Source: an uncultured Oscillospiraceae bacterium
GTDB taxonomy: Bacteria; Bacillota; Clostridia; Oscillospirales; Oscillospiraceae
Direction: 5' to 3'
DNA: 5,437 nt
NCBI GenBank assembly: GCA_948766235.1
Contig: CAQCFX010000074.1
Span: 1-5,437 of the forward strand
Below, piece by piece: positions 5,358 to 5,437 of the stretch. Every line of letters starts with the position of its first letter. The first letter of the stretch is position 1. Below the pieces are notes generated by a model. It made no database searches. It had not been told where the DNA came from and saw only the letters and a program-made list of their open reading frames with translations. A program made the position numbers and the translations under genes.

Positions 5358-5437
5358 GTAGAAGCGCGGAGCCGTCGTGAGCAGCGCGGATGGAGCGCAG
5401 CGAAAGCAAAAGCCCAGGGCCCACGCAGTGGGACCGG
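5358..5437. repeat. GC-rich non-coding stretch, probably the edge of an intergenic repeat
   Basis: After the terminator there is no supported gene. The stretch contains a 7-bp direct repeat GCGCGGA (5364-5370 and 5384-5390), AGCG-rich motifs, and a hairpin CCCAC-GCA-GTGGG (5420-5432), which extends to GG/CC with one bulged base. This resembles dispersed intergenic repeats of GC-rich gut Clostridia, but only part of one copy is visible. Confidence 0.35.

Overview
The window is GC-rich, densely packed bacterial chromosome with strong AGGAGG-type ribosome binding sites, sigma-A-like promoters, a low-GC-style DD-carboxypeptidase and a lipoprotein carrying a GerMN (spore germination) domain. Together these suggest a high-GC, spore-lineage Firmicute of the class Clostridia, most plausibly a gut Oscillospiraceae (Flavonifractor/Pseudoflavonifractor-like). 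That assignment is inference from gene content and composition, not a database match.

Layout, left to right. Positions 1-419 (minus) hold the N-terminal part of a MerR-family regulator that runs off the left edge. It is preceded by a textbook MerR-type promoter whose 19-bp spacer contains a dyad operator. Positions 482-3641 (minus) form a four-gene cluster read right to left: a small membrane-anchored helix-hairpin-helix protein (ComEA-like), an OmpR-type response regulator, a HAMP-type sensor histidine kinase, and a GerMN lipoprotein. The first and second genes overlap, and so do the third and fourth. Between regulator and kinase is a 145-bp gap filled by an imperfect palindrome that looks like a small repeat element. 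Positions 3642-3787 are a divergent control region with two extended -10 promoters that face each other and lie in a 9-bp inverted repeat. Positions 3788-5158 (plus) encode a complete D-alanyl-D-alanine carboxypeptidase with an unusual C-terminal membrane helix and Arg/Gly-rich tail. Positions 5159-5437 have no gene that I can support. They hold a possible small RNA or attenuator ending in a long bidirectional terminator, then a GC-rich stretch that looks like the start of a repeat.

How the parts may work together: regulator, kinase and GerMN lipoprotein occur in the same order as actinobacterial MtrA-MtrB-LpqB, where LpqB is a GerMN-containing lipoprotein acting on the kinase. A cell-envelope sensing unit is therefore a reasonable hypothesis, and the divergent cell-wall carboxypeptidase fits it. 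The main genes are recognisable families. The novelty, if any, lies in the arrangement of this signalling unit and in the non-coding elements.
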